A stretch of DNA of 64,000 nucleotides from positions 89,080 to 153,079 of the forward strand of contig NZ_QMDV01000001.1 in assembly GCF_003284895.1 (NCBI RefSeq), given 5' to 3'. Below the pieces are notes generated by a model that saw nothing but the letters and a program-made list of their open reading frames with translations, had not been told where the DNA came from and ran no database searches. The DNA is from Pontibacter arcticus. GTDB lineage: Bacteria > Bacteroidota > Bacteroidia > Cytophagales > Hymenobacteraceae. The position numbers and the translations under genes are program-made. Shown here in pieces: positions 53,375 through 62,411 of this stretch (positions are counted from its first letter, which is position 1; each line of letters opens with the position of its first letter).

Positions 53375-54892
53375 TTAAAAATCTTCTTCGTCCTCTTCCC
53401 CAAATTTTGGCATCGAGAACATACCGCTAAGTATGTCTTTAAACTGAAGGCCGGTGCTGAGGCGGTTTTTGCTGATCTGGCTGTGTTCGGCGAGGCCATG
53501 AAGGGCAAACTCCATCATAAACAGTTTTTCGTCGCCTTTGGCTTTGGGCTGCTGCTTTTCTACCAATTCGGCCAGACCGGGTACCTGCTGCAGGGCTTTT
53601 TTGTATGTGGAACCGTCCGCATCGTTCAGTACATCCAGCGTGTTGCCATCGCCAAACCAATCGGTAATGGCTTTGTACGGATTGCCCTGTTTGGCTTTTT
53701 TCACTTTATCCGGGTCCGGGAAGTAGGCCAGAAACTGCGTGCGGATAGCTTTGCCCATCAGCACCTGCGCCACGTGTCCGGCTCCCTCCTGCTCGCCTTC
53801 GTACACCAGTTCTACTTTACCGGTAATGGCCGGAATCGTATTCATGAAATCCGAAACGCGCACATAGGTTTTTGTTTCGCCGTTCACCAACGCACGACGC
53901 TCGGCAGCACTCAGCAGATTTTCGTAAGCCGAAATAGTTAAACGTGCCGATACACCGCTTTTGGCATCTACGTATTCACTTTCGCGGGCTTCAAAAGCTA
54001 CTTGTTCTATCAGGTCGCCAATGATGCTGTTGGTTTGCACAATATCTTTCTGTTCGGTTTTTACGTGCGCTTCCTGCTCGGTTATCTTTTTGCCGGTTTC
54101 TATACTTTTCGGATAGTGCGTGATGATCTGGCTATCGATACGGTCTTTGAGCGGCGTTACAATAGAGCCTCGATTGGTATAATCTTCGGGGTTAGCTGTG
54201 AACACAAATTGTATATCCAACGGTAAACGCACTTTAAAACCACGAATCTGAATGTCGCCTTCCTGCAGAATATTGAACAACGAAACCTGGATACGTGCCT
54301 GCAAATCGGGTAGCTCATTAATTACAAAAATGCCGCGATGCGATCTTGGTATCAACCCAAAATGAATCACACGCTCATCAGAATACGGCAAACGCAATGT
54401 GGCTGCTTTTATCGGGTCAGCATCGCCAATCAGATCCGAAACCGATACATCAGGAGTTGCCAGTTTTTCGGTATAACGCTCGTCGCGGTGCAGCCAGCTA
54501 ACCGGTGTATCATCACCGTGCTCTTGTACCAGGTCTTTTGCAAAACGGGATAGCGGCTGCATCGGGTCGTCGTTCAGTTCAGACCCTTGCACTACCGGCA
54601 CATACTCATCAAGCAGCGTTACCATCTGGCGCGCAATACGTGTTTTAGCTTGTCCGCGCAAACCCAGCAGGTTAATGTGGTGCATCGAAAGTATAGCGCG
54701 TTGCATATCCGGAATTACCGTTTCCTCATAGCCCCAGATGCCCGGAAAAATTTCTTCCTTGTTCTGCAGTTTCTGAATAAGATTCTGGCGAAGCTCCTGT
54801 TTTACCGTTTGCGGCTGGTACCCTACGGCTTTTAGTTGCCCTAATGTTTTTATTTGTAGCAGCTTTTCCGCTGGTATGTCTTTATAGTTCAT
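53375..54892 (-). CDS. AAA+ ATPase of the magnesium-chelatase/MoxR type
   Basis: A 505-residue protein resembling the ATPase subunits of magnesium chelatases (ChlI/BchI) and MoxR. The Walker A variant is LLGLRGQAKTRIAR (about 75-88); Walker B is GIFVINELPDL (about 188-198), followed by FTANPEDYTNRGSIVTPLKDRI (sensor 1 and arginine-finger region, about 230-251). A C-terminal helical domain and an acidic tail EEDEEDF follow. The adjacent VWA gene is the expected partner: such pairs remodel or insert cofactors into target proteins. No tetrapyrrole synthesis genes are near, so magnesium chelation is unlikely. Confidence 0.88.
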   Translation of the reverse strand: MNYKDIPAEKLLQIKTLGQLKAVGYQPQTVKQELRQNLIQKLQNKEEIFPGIWGYEETVIPDMQRAILSMHHINLLGLRGQAKTRIARQMVTLLDEYVPVVQGSELNDDPMQPLSRFAKDLVQEHGDDTPVSWLHRDERYTEKLATPDVSVSDLIGDADPIKAATLRLPYSDERVIHFGLIPRSHRGIFVINELPDLQARIQVSLFNILQEGDIQIRGFKVRLPLDIQFVFTANPEDYTNRGSIVTPLKDRIDSQIITHYPKSIETGKKITEQEAHVKTEQKDIVQTNSIIGDLIEQVAFEARESEYVDAKSGVSARLTISAYENLLSAAERRALVNGETKTYVRVSDFMNTIPAITGKVELVYEGEQEGAGHVAQVLMGKAIRTQFLAYFPDPDKVKKAKQGNPYKAITDWFGDGNTLDVLNDADGSTYKKALQQVPGLAELVEKQQPKAKGDEKLFMMEFALHGLAEHSQISKNRLSTGLQFKDILSGMFSMPKFGEEDEEDF

Positions 54893-54983
54893 GTATGTTA
54901 ATTGCTGGTTGTTGAATTGTTGATTATGATAGATTCATTTAAAGTATGAACCCACTCCTTATCCTCTTAGATGGAGAGTAATT

Positions 54984-56084
54984 TTAGAAGTTCTTTTTGC
55001 GGTTCTGTTTATAATCCCGGAAAACTAGATGGCCTAATCCTTTCAGGCTGCTGTAATAGGCCTGCCCGTTGTTTACCTGCGTAAATTCATCTACAAACGC
55101 CTGCAAGTATGGATCTGATGCGATCATAAACGTGGTGATCGGAATTTTAAGACGACGACATTGTGCAGCCAGGTTCAGGGTTTTGTTTACTACTTTACGG
55201 TCCAGGCCGAAGCTGTTTTTATAGTAATGCAGCCCTTCTTTCAGGCAGGTAGGTTTGCCATCGGTGATCATAAATATCTGTTTGTTGGCTGTTTTGCGCT
55301 TCCGGAGTATATCCATAGCCAGCTCCAAACCGGCAACCGTGTTCGTGTGGTATGGGCCAACCTGCAAGTATGGTAAATCTTTTATCTCGATCTGCCAGGC
55401 ATCATTGCCAAACACAATCACATCCAGGCTGTCTTTCGGGTACTTTTGCTTTACCAGTTCGGCCAGCGCCATCGCTACTTTTTTGGCAGGTGTGATGCGG
55501 TCTTCGCCATACAAAATCATCGAATGTGAAATATCGATCATCAGCACGGTAGAGGCCTGCGACTTGTGTTCTGTTTCGTTTACTTCCAGATCCTGCTCGG
55601 TTAACCTGAACTCGCCGATACCGTGGTTTACCTGCGCGTTCCGGATAGAATCTGTCATAGAGATCTGTTCTACGGCATCACCGAAACGGTATTCGCGGCG
55701 GTCTGTGCTGGCTTCGTCGCCGATGCCGGTGTGCGAAGTAGCATGGCTGCCCTGCCCGCCTTTTTTCAGTTTCCCAAAAATTTCTTCGAGCGCACTTTTC
55801 CGGATACCCTGTTCACTTTTTGCGGTTAAACTGAAGTTGCCATCCTGCTGCGGCCCGTCATCAATAAAGCCTTTCTTTTTCAGGTCTTCAATAAAATCAC
55901 CGATGCCATACTTGTCGCTGGTTAGTTTATACTCTTTGTCGAGCTCGTTCAGCCAGCTAAGCGCTTCGGCCACATCGCCGGAGGTAAACGTAACCAGTTG
56001 CAGGAAAATTTTGAGCAGCGATTCGAAGTTTTCTTCTTCCTGCTGCGGTGGTATATATTCTGAGAATCGAAATCCTATCGCCAT
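54984..56084 (-). CDS. VWA-domain protein partnered with the AAA+ ATPase
   Basis: A 366-residue protein. The N-terminal half (about 1-170) is helical and charged. The C-terminal half (about 180-360) is a von Willebrand factor A domain with an intact MIDAS DISHSM (DxSxS), a later threonine in the TNT/TDG region (FMITDGKPTC) and a hydrophobic beta core. No signal peptide is seen. The ATG at 56084 is preferred over an in-frame start at 56111. It is upstream of, and same-strand as, the AAA+ gene, 91 bp away, and the pair resembles MoxR/VWA chaperone modules. Confidence 0.88.
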   Translation of the reverse strand: MAIGFRFSEYIPPQQEEENFESLLKIFLQLVTFTSGDVAEALSWLNELDKEYKLTSDKYGIGDFIEDLKKKGFIDDGPQQDGNFSLTAKSEQGIRKSALEEIFGKLKKGGQGSHATSHTGIGDEASTDRREYRFGDAVEQISMTDSIRNAQVNHGIGEFRLTEQDLEVNETEHKSQASTVLMIDISHSMILYGEDRITPAKKVAMALAELVKQKYPKDSLDVIVFGNDAWQIEIKDLPYLQVGPYHTNTVAGLELAMDILRKRKTANKQIFMITDGKPTCLKEGLHYYKNSFGLDRKVVNKTLNLAAQCRRLKIPITTFMIASDPYLQAFVDEFTQVNNGQAYYSSLKGLGHLVFRDYKQNRKKNF

Positions 56085-56224
56085 AAAATAAATATTTGTA
56101 TAGTATAACAAGCAGATGGTGCAAGTTGTTCGGTTGTTTTAAAACACCGGGAAGCCCCGCAAACATTCTGCCATCAACCAAAGTAAACTTATACGGTAAC
56201 AACGCCTAAACAACCCTGCAAACT

Positions 56225-56506
56225 ATGAAAGCAATTTGGAATGAAACCGTAATCGCGGACAGCGACCAGACCATTGAAATAGAAGGAAACCAGTATTTCC
56301 CGGCTAACTCTATAAAACAGGAGTACTTCGAAAAAAGCGAAACACATACTACCTGCCCCTGGAAAGGCGAAGCTTCTTACTACCATATAAAAGTAAACGG
56401 AAAAGTAAACCTGGATGCCGCCTGGTACTACCCGGACCCTAAACCCAAAGCAGAACAAATACGCGGTTATGTCGCCTTCTGGAAAGGCGTGAACGTGCAG
56501 AGATAA
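56225..56506 (+). CDS. DUF427 domain protein
   Basis: A 93-residue protein that is essentially one DUF427 domain: MKAIWNETVIADSDQTIEIEG, YFPANSI, THTTCPWKGEASYYHI and AWYYPDPKPKAEQIRGYVAFW are all characteristic. The family is widespread and small, with a beta-rich fold; no biochemical role is established that I can name. It is followed by a strong terminator. Confidence 0.9.
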   Translation: MKAIWNETVIADSDQTIEIEGNQYFPANSIKQEYFEKSETHTTCPWKGEASYYHIKVNGKVNLDAAWYYPDPKPKAEQIRGYVAFWKGVNVQR

Positions 56507-56525
56507 GGAAAGTATACCCTAAAAG

Positions 56526-56572
56526 AAAAAGGCTCAGAATAAAGTTTTTATACTTTGCTCTGAGCCTTTTTT
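56526..56572. terminator. Bidirectional terminator
   Basis: AAAAAGGCTCAGA and TCTGAGCCTTTTT form a 13 bp stem; the loop contains a TATACTTT motif. It separates two convergent genes. Confidence 0.88.
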
Positions 56573-56591
56573 ATACTTTGGAAATCAGTTA

Positions 56592-57569
56592 TTAGTCGAT
56601 CCAGCGGAATTTATACTCCAGCGATGGTGCCTTCATACGTTCGGCAACACGCTTTAATCTGGCTGGCAGCGCCATTACATAATCACGGGCTTTTTCGCCG
56701 GCTTCGTTTAACCCGGATACAGCGTCAATTTTCCATTCCGTGATCAGGCCATCCAGAATCTCGGTATAATCTGTGGCGGTGTAAACATTTATACGTTGTG
56801 CTGCATCTGTAAAGTGCCCGAATGTCTTGCCAAGGTCTACGCCCAGTTCGCGCATGTAGTGGGCTGGCATTACAATTTTCTTGCGCATCATATCCTCAAA
56901 AGCCAACATCATTTCGTTTGCATCGGCTTCAAAAATCTTTCCAACAAATGCTTTGTAAGCCTTGGCGTGGCGGGCTTCATCAGCGGCAACGTGGCCACAT
57001 AATTTAGCCAGCATGTTATCGCCTTGCTTTTTAGCGATCTGCGCTACACGGCGGTGCGAAATATTCGTAGCCGTTTCCTGGAACGAAGTATAAACAAACG
57101 AACGGTACGGGTCATTATCGGTCTGCAGGTCGAAGCCGTCTGCGATCAGGTATTGGGTTGATGCTTCCATCTCGCGCATGTTAACGCGGCCTGTTAAGTA
57201 CAAATAGCGGTTCAGGGCATCGCCGTGACGGTTTTCTTCGGCTGTCCAGGCGCGGTTCCATTTAATCCAAGGGCTGTTCTCATCGTTGGGCATCCCATCA
57301 ATGCGCATCAGCCAGCTTTCGTAAGTTGGCAGGGCTTCTTCTGTTATCGTATCGCCTACCAGCACCGCCAGCAGGTCATAAGACAGGTCTTTGGCACGCT
57401 CGCGTAAACTCTTCAGTTCATCAAAGAAATTTTCGAAACGAGCATCCGGCAACAGATCCGCGGGCTGCCAGCTCTCCTCTACTGTTTTCAGGAATTCCGT
57501 CATTTTTTCGTTTACGAAATCTTCCATCCATCTTAATACTTCTACTCGGGAGGCTACTGCTGTAATCAT
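56592..57569 (-). CDS. Acyl-ACP desaturase (diiron)
   Basis: A 325-residue soluble desaturase of the plant stearoyl-ACP type (FA_desaturase_2). The two diiron motifs are EENRHG (about 111-116) and DEARHA (about 197-202), with FQETATNISHRRVA providing further ligands. It introduces a double bond into saturated acyl-ACP chains using O2 and ferredoxin. Aerobic unsaturated-fatty-acid synthesis of this type is unusual in many bacteria but known from Cytophagales. It is transcribed alone. Confidence 0.92.
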   Translation of the reverse strand: MITAVASRVEVLRWMEDFVNEKMTEFLKTVEESWQPADLLPDARFENFFDELKSLRERAKDLSYDLLAVLVGDTITEEALPTYESWLMRIDGMPNDENSPWIKWNRAWTAEENRHGDALNRYLYLTGRVNMREMEASTQYLIADGFDLQTDNDPYRSFVYTSFQETATNISHRRVAQIAKKQGDNMLAKLCGHVAADEARHAKAYKAFVGKIFEADANEMMLAFEDMMRKKIVMPAHYMRELGVDLGKTFGHFTDAAQRINVYTATDYTEILDGLITEWKIDAVSGLNEAGEKARDYVMALPARLKRVAERMKAPSLEYKFRWID

Positions 57570-57746
57570 GTGCTATGTATTATTTTAATCTGAACAAATT
57601 TGATTATTCTATGCCTTGTAAAGACACTGCTGCAAAAGGTTTCCAGTATTTATACTTACCGGTAATGTATCTACGCAAAAATCGGGCAGCTCGTCGATAA
57701 AAGTACAATTAAAATCCGTAGTACGAAAAAAGAGCATTAAAATGTG

Positions 57747-58730
57747 CTAATGTTTTACCTGATAATAAATTTTGCGCACTGCGGTTAAATTGATTTTTAA
57801 GCTGTTAAGCTGCCGGAGCATTTTATACATAAATGGCACTTTACCCTGCTCTGCCAGCATCCCGAAAAACGATTCCGCCTCGCTGAAATTTGCCGTAAAG
57901 TACGCGTGCCGTGCTTCGTATTTTAACCGTTGCCGGTAGGCTTCGCGCTCTGTTTCGGTTTGCAGCAGGGCCGCAATTTTCTCGCAGACTTTTACCGTAG
58001 ATGCCAGCAACCTGTTACCTTTTGCGTACCAGCTTTGCGATAACGATGCCTCATGTACGCGGCGTTTTGTAGTAACGATATCCAGGTAATGGTAGCCAAA
58101 ATTCCGGGCCGACCGCACCCAGAAATCGAAGTCTTCGTATGCCAATGTCTCATCATAACCACCTAGCTTTTCAAACACTTCGCGCCGGATCATCATGGTA
58201 GGCGGACAAATGAAATACCTCGCAATTACTTCACTGAATACAGCGCTACTTTGTGCAGGTTTATACTTCTGGCTATGGAAGCTGATGTGCTCGGCGTTAT
58301 CAGTTATGTATTCGGCATCCGTATAAACAACCCCGGTGGCTGCATTAAGTTTCTGGAAAGTTTCTACCTGCTGCGCCACACGGTCCGGCAGCAACACATC
58401 ATCCGTCGAAAAATCAATGATAAACGCACCCTGGCTTGCCCGCCAGCCCATGTTAAAAGCTGCGCAGTTTCCTTTGTTCTGGCCCGTAGAAATAAATTTC
58501 AACTGCGGATGATGTTGTAAGTATGATTGAATAATGGAAACACTCTCGTCTGTACTTTCATCATCCACCACTATTATTTCGATGTTAGGATAAGTTTGGG
58601 CCAGCACCGAATCGAGCGCTTCGGGCAAGAAACGGGCGTGGTTATAACACAGGCAAACAATCGAAACAAGCGGATACGTATTAGTCACGGATGGGCTATT
58701 TATACTTGTAAAATTCCTGCACGGCTGCAA
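57747..58730 (-). CDS. Family 2 glycosyltransferase
   Basis: A 327-residue GT-A glycosyltransferase: [42 protein letters not shown] region (about 22-64), [11 protein letters not shown] with the DxD-like acidic motif (about 110-120), and the later [11 protein letters not shown]. It would transfer a nucleotide-activated sugar to a lipid or polysaccharide. The first 35 bp overlap the fdtB-like gene; a GTG at 58688 (V-T-N-T-Y-P) would avoid this overlap and is equally possible. Its partners upstream make a dTDP-amino sugar, which may be its donor. Confidence 0.9.
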   Translation of the reverse strand: MQPCRNFTSINSPSVTNTYPLVSIVCLCYNHARFLPEALDSVLAQTYPNIEIIVVDDESTDESVSIIQSYLQHHPQLKFISTGQNKGNCAAFNMGWRASQGAFIIDFSTDDVLLPDRVAQQVETFQKLNAATGVVYTDAEYITDNAEHISFHSQKYKPAQSSAVFSEVIARYFICPPTMMIRREVFEKLGGYDETLAYEDFDFWVRSARNFGYHYLDIVTTKRRVHEASLSQSWYAKGNRLLASTVKVCEKIAALLQTETEREAYRQRLKYEARHAYFTANFSEAESFFGMLAEQGKVPFMYKMLRQLNSLKINLTAVRKIYYQVKH

Positions 58731-59805
58731 TTACGGCTTCCTGCTCATCGGCGCGCATCCCCGGAAACAAAGGCAAACTCAGGCTTGTTTCGGCCAGTTC
58801 TTCCGCCACCGGGAAATCACCTTTTTTATACTTTAAAAAACGGTACGCCAGCTGTAGATGTACTGGCACCGGGTAATGTATGGCCGTGCCGATCCCCCGT
58901 CTTTGCAGCCATTCCTGCAGCTCGTTTCTATACTTGGTCCGGATGTTAAAGACATGGAAAACGTGCCCGCAACCCGGCGCTGTAACCGGAAGTATGAGAT
59001 CGCCAATGTACTGCAATTTGTCTAAGTATACTTGTGCCAGCCGTTGCCGTTCGGAGTTCAGTTGGTCCAGGTGTTGTAGTTTTACCCGGAGTACGGCTGC
59101 CTGCATTTCATTGAGGCGCGAGTTAATGCCGATAACCTGATTGTGGTATTTCTGCTGCTGCCCGTAGTTGCGGTAAAGTTGCGCAAAAGTTGCCAGTTCC
59201 GGGTTGTTGGTTGTTACAGCACCGCCATCGCCGAGAGCGCCTAAATTTTTGGTGGGGTAAAAACTGAACGCGTTTACATGCCCGAACGAGCCGGCCGGTT
59301 TGTTTTTATACTTCGCCCCATGCGCCTGCGCACTATCTTCTATCACATGTAAATCATACTTTTGAGCGAGCGCCATAATGTTTTCCATTTCGCAGGTCTG
59401 GCCGTAGAGGTGCACCGGAAGTATGGCTTTTGTCTTAGCAGAAATATTACTTTTTATACTTGCTGCCGTGATGTTACAGGTATGGATATCCGGCTCCGCA
59501 AAAACGGGTGTTGCGCCCACTTGTACCACGGCATTGGCGGTTGCAATAAAGGTATTGGCCGGAAGTATAACTTCATCGCCTTCGGTAACGCCCACTGCTT
59601 TCAGGGCAATCACCAGCGCATCGTACCCATTGCCTACACCAACGGCAAACGATGCAGTTAAGTAAGCTGCAAATTCCTTTTCGAACGCCGAAAGCTGCGA
59701 ACCAAGTATAAAATGTTTCGACCGGATGGTTTGCAGCACGGCACTTTCAACGGCCGCTTCCAGGCCAGTCGGAAAATCTCTCAGCTCAAAATAAGGAAGC
59801 GCCAT
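58696..59805 (-). CDS. Sugar aminotransferase, FdtB/QdtB-like
   Basis: A 369-residue DegT/DnrJ/EryC1/StrS aminotransferase. The Schiff-base lysine is present, K186 in [15 protein letters not shown], and D157 in [11 protein letters not shown] binds the PLP ring nitrogen; [13 protein letters not shown] is also typical. Family members near FdtA homologues aminate C3 of dTDP-3-keto-6-deoxyhexoses. Linkage to the FdtA-like gene supports that. It contrasts with the protein at 4894-6024, where this lysine is missing. Confidence 0.88.
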   Translation of the reverse strand: MALPYFELRDFPTGLEAAVESAVLQTIRSKHFILGSQLSAFEKEFAAYLTASFAVGVGNGYDALVIALKAVGVTEGDEVILPANTFIATANAVVQVGATPVFAEPDIHTCNITAASIKSNISAKTKAILPVHLYGQTCEMENIMALAQKYDLHVIEDSAQAHGAKYKNKPAGSFGHVNAFSFYPTKNLGALGDGGAVTTNNPELATFAQLYRNYGQQQKYHNQVIGINSRLNEMQAAVLRVKLQHLDQLNSERQRLAQVYLDKLQYIGDLILPVTAPGCGHVFHVFNIRTKYRNELQEWLQRRGIGTAIHYPVPVHLQLAYRFLKYKKGDFPVAEELAETSLSLPLFPGMRADEQEAVIAAVQEFYKYK

Positions 59806-59863
59806 TTTTTCTTGATAAAGGATATTTGGATGAAGGACAAACGACTTTGACTTTACCGTAGAG

Positions 59864-59989
59864 GCTGTTTAGCGTTTTAAACAAATAAATTACTGCTGCC
59901 CTTGCTGCGTGTTTTCACCAGCAAGCTCCTGTCGGTGAAAACACAAACAACGGCAGATTCAGGTACTATAATTGAAAACTCTAAACAGC
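59864..59989. repeat. MITE-like palindromic element, copy D
   Basis: A 126 bp copy with ends GCTGTTTAGCGTTTT (59864-59878) and AAAACTCTAAACAGC (59975-59989). The core is shortened: CTGCTGCCCTTGCTGCGTG, GTTTTCACCAGCAAGCTC, GTCGGTGAAAAC and CAACGGCAG. It lies between the fdtA-like and fdtB-like genes, splitting an otherwise contiguous locus. Confidence 0.85.
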
Positions 59990-60065
59990 TTCATAGTTAA
60001 AAGCTGATCAGATCAAAAGTATGCAACTCTTCCTTTGTCTTTTGTCATATAATCTTTTGTCTACT

Positions 60066-60470
60066 TTACAGCCCAATTATTTTCCGAAACTCATCCAGAT
60101 CGCGGATATAATCTTTTTCGTCGTAATCTGTGGAAGCCATACAAAGCGCAATGGTGCTTTCGCTGAAGTATAAATTTACCCAGCACATAGCAGGCAAATA
60201 CAAACCTGTGCCCGGCTCCGAAAGTATAAACGTTTCTGCACTGCCTGCCATCAGGGTTTCTACCTTTACCTGCCCTGTTAGCACGACAAGAACTTCTTCG
60301 GTTTGTTTGTTGGCGTGCCTGCCCCGCACAAATTCCGGGGAGGTGCCGTAGGTCCAGAAAACGCGCTTGATGACAAACGGAATATTGGCCGCTTGTTGGG
60401 TAGAAGTGATAAATCCTTCAGGCGAATTTCCGGTAGTATGAAACGTAAGCAGGTATGGAGCAGCAGGCAC
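60066..60470 (-). CDS. dTDP-6-deoxyhexose 3,4-ketoisomerase, FdtA/QdtA-like cupin
   Basis: A 134-residue single-domain cupin. RVFWTYGTSPEFVRGRHANKQTEEVLVVLTGQ (about 37-68) matches the FdtA/WxcM family, with the catalytic histidine in RGRHANK. These enzymes convert dTDP-4-keto-6-deoxyglucose into the 3-keto isomer, which FdtB/QdtB then aminates. The start is GTG (60468-60470); no better in-frame start exists. The downstream aminotransferase is about 260 bp away, separated by MITE copy D. Confidence 0.85.
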   Translation of the reverse strand: MPAAPYLLTFHTTGNSPEGFITSTQQAANIPFVIKRVFWTYGTSPEFVRGRHANKQTEEVLVVLTGQVKVETLMAGSAETFILSEPGTGLYLPAMCWVNLYFSESTIALCMASTDYDEKDYIRDLDEFRKIIGL

Positions 60471-60599
60471 TGGATTATAATTAAATTCAGTACAAAATAA
60501 CTACTTTTTGCGATAACTCCGGCATACTTGCCCTTGGCTGGTGTTTGGGCTACCTTTACAACCGTATTTTACCTTGCATACAACGCACTTCTTAAACAC

Positions 60600-61202
60600 A
60601 TGGAAGACACTTACCGCACCATAACCGCTCCCTCCGAAGGCCTTTACAAAGAAAAAGGAAGTAAGTTTATTGCGCTCGCCTATCCGGTTTTTTCTGAGGA
60701 TGAAGTGAAAGAACGGTTAGCCGAGCTCCGGAAAACATACTTTGATGCCCGCCACCATTGTTATGCCTATTGCCTGGGAGCTGATAAAAGCCGTTACCGC
60801 GCCAACGACGATGGCGAGCCAAACCATTCGGCCGGCGACCCGATTCTGGGCCAGATCCGGTCTGCGGATCTGAGTAATGTACTAGTGGTGGTGGTGCGTT
60901 ATTTTGGCGGAACGAAGCTGGGCGTTAGTGGCCTGATCCATGCCTATAAAACTGCAACTGCCGACGCATTAGCCGCTGCCATACCTATCGAAAAGTATGA
61001 AACAGAGCTGCTGGAAGTGCATTTCCAGTACCTGCAGATGAACGATGTGATGAGCCTGATCAAGGAGTATGAGTTGGAAATGCGCAACCAGCAGTTTGAG
61101 CTCGACTGCCGCTTAACACTGGAAATACGCCGAAAACTACTGCCTGAAGTAAGCACCAAACTACAGGATCTGGACAACGTATCTGTTCAGGTTATCAACT
61201 AA
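60600..61202 (+). CDS. YigZ/IMPACT family protein
   Basis: A 200-residue protein with an N-terminal UPF0029/IMPACT domain (about 1-120: KEKGSKFIALAYPVFSEDEVKERL, DARHHCYAYCLG, DDGEPNHSAGDPIL, VVVVRYFGGTKLGVSGLIHAYKTAT) and a C-terminal DUF1949 ferredoxin-like domain (about 130-195). Bacterial members are of uncertain role; a link to translation or nucleic acids is suggested by eukaryotic IMPACT. The ATG at 60600 gives the usual start; an in-frame ATG at 60528 would add 24 unrelated residues. Confidence 0.93.
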   Translation: MEDTYRTITAPSEGLYKEKGSKFIALAYPVFSEDEVKERLAELRKTYFDARHHCYAYCLGADKSRYRANDDGEPNHSAGDPILGQIRSADLSNVLVVVVRYFGGTKLGVSGLIHAYKTATADALAAAIPIEKYETELLEVHFQYLQMNDVMSLIKEYELEMRNQQFELDCRLTLEIRRKLLPEVSTKLQDLDNVSVQVIN

Positions 61203-61244
61203 TTTTTTTTGCTTCCGGAATCTACCCGCTTTTCCACCGCTCTC

Positions 61245-62375
61245 ATGCCGAAACTGAAATTTCAATCCGATCATCATAAAATATTCAGCCGCAAAGCCGG
61301 CAGCAAACCCGGTATGCTTTTCGTGCCTGCAGAGGCCTTTGCCCCGCGCTACTTCCTGATCTCGTTTAGCGAGCAACATTTTGAAGAAGCAGAACTACCG
61401 GATTATGAGCAGCTGATCAACAAAGTTAAAACACAGCCTGAGTTGCGCCATTGGGTTGATATCCGGGGATATAAGGATGATACGCTGATGGGGAAACTAG
61501 CTTCAGACTTTGGCCTGCATGCCCTGCAACTCGAAGATGTACTGAACGATTACCAGCGCCCTAAAGTAGAAGAAACCGAAGGCAATAACCTGTTTATTGT
61601 GTCTCGGATGCTGCGGTGGTCTGATGCGCAGCAAAACCTGAATGATGTGCAGCTTTCTATTTTTACCGGGCCAAATTACGTGCTCACACTGCAAAGCGAT
61701 TACGAAGACTGCCTTGACTCGCTCCGCGAACGCATCCGGGTGGGCAAAGGCATTATTCGCCACCGCCCTACCATGTACATGGCCTACGCAATGCTGGATG
61801 TGGTGCTGGATTATTATTTCCCGGTGATGGCTGCGATCAGTAATCTGCTGGATGAGGAGGAACAGAAGATCATACTGGTACCTTCCAAAAAAAACCTGTT
61901 CACGGTGCTCAATCTCAAAAGCCAGCTGGCCAAGCTACGGCGCATTGTATGGCCCGAGCGCGATAAACTGAACGAGCTGCTGCGCATGGACGAACCCCTG
62001 ATGCCCGAAGAGATGAAAGTATACTTCCGGGATGCCTACGACCATGTCATCCAGCTGATCGATTTGGTGGATAACCACAAAGAAATGACCTCGAGTTTGG
62101 TGGACCTTTATACTTCCACGATGGGAAACCGGATGAACGAAATCATGAAAGTGCTTACCATGATTTCCACCATCTTTATTCCGCTCAGTTTTATCGTAGG
62201 GCTTTACGGTATGAACTTCTCACATCAGAACCCAGAAACCGGAAAAGTATACCCGTTCGGCATGCCCGAACTGTACCAGCCGTATGCCTATCCTATTTTA
62301 CTTGTTTTGATGTTGCTGTTGGTAACGTTGCAGGTCTACTTTTTTTATCGGAAAGGCTGGTTCAGGAGCATGTAG
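61245..62375 (+). CDS. corA: CorA-family magnesium/cobalt transporter
   Basis: A 376-residue pentameric channel subunit. A large cytoplasmic domain rich in charged helices (about 1-315) is followed by two C-terminal membrane segments. The signature GMN is in IVGLYGMNF (about 322-324), and the acidic outer loop follows (HQNPETGKVYPFGMPE). It carries Mg2+ inward, gated by internal magnesium. The ATG at 61245 is preferred over a TTG at 61209. It is 43 bp after the YigZ gene on the same strand. Confidence 0.95.
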   Translation: MPKLKFQSDHHKIFSRKAGSKPGMLFVPAEAFAPRYFLISFSEQHFEEAELPDYEQLINKVKTQPELRHWVDIRGYKDDTLMGKLASDFGLHALQLEDVLNDYQRPKVEETEGNNLFIVSRMLRWSDAQQNLNDVQLSIFTGPNYVLTLQSDYEDCLDSLRERIRVGKGIIRHRPTMYMAYAMLDVVLDYYFPVMAAISNLLDEEEQKIILVPSKKNLFTVLNLKSQLAKLRRIVWPERDKLNELLRMDEPLMPEEMKVYFRDAYDHVIQLIDLVDNHKEMTSSLVDLYTSTMGNRMNEIMKVLTMISTIFIPLSFIVGLYGMNFSHQNPETGKVYPFGMPELYQPYAYPILLVLMLLLVTLQVYFFYRKGWFRSM

Positions 62376-62411
62376 AGCCAGAGCAAGCGATCTATGCTTT
62401 GGAAAGTATAC

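Noticed and set aside
53231..53941. Plus-strand open frame opposite the AAA+ gene and across MITE copy C
   Set aside because: The translation is rich in Phe/His/Gln/Arg without a fold, and it starts inside a repeat; typical antisense shadow.
55255..56091. Long plus-strand frame opposite the VWA gene
   Set aside because: Serine/cysteine-rich low-complexity translation fully antisense to a well-supported gene.
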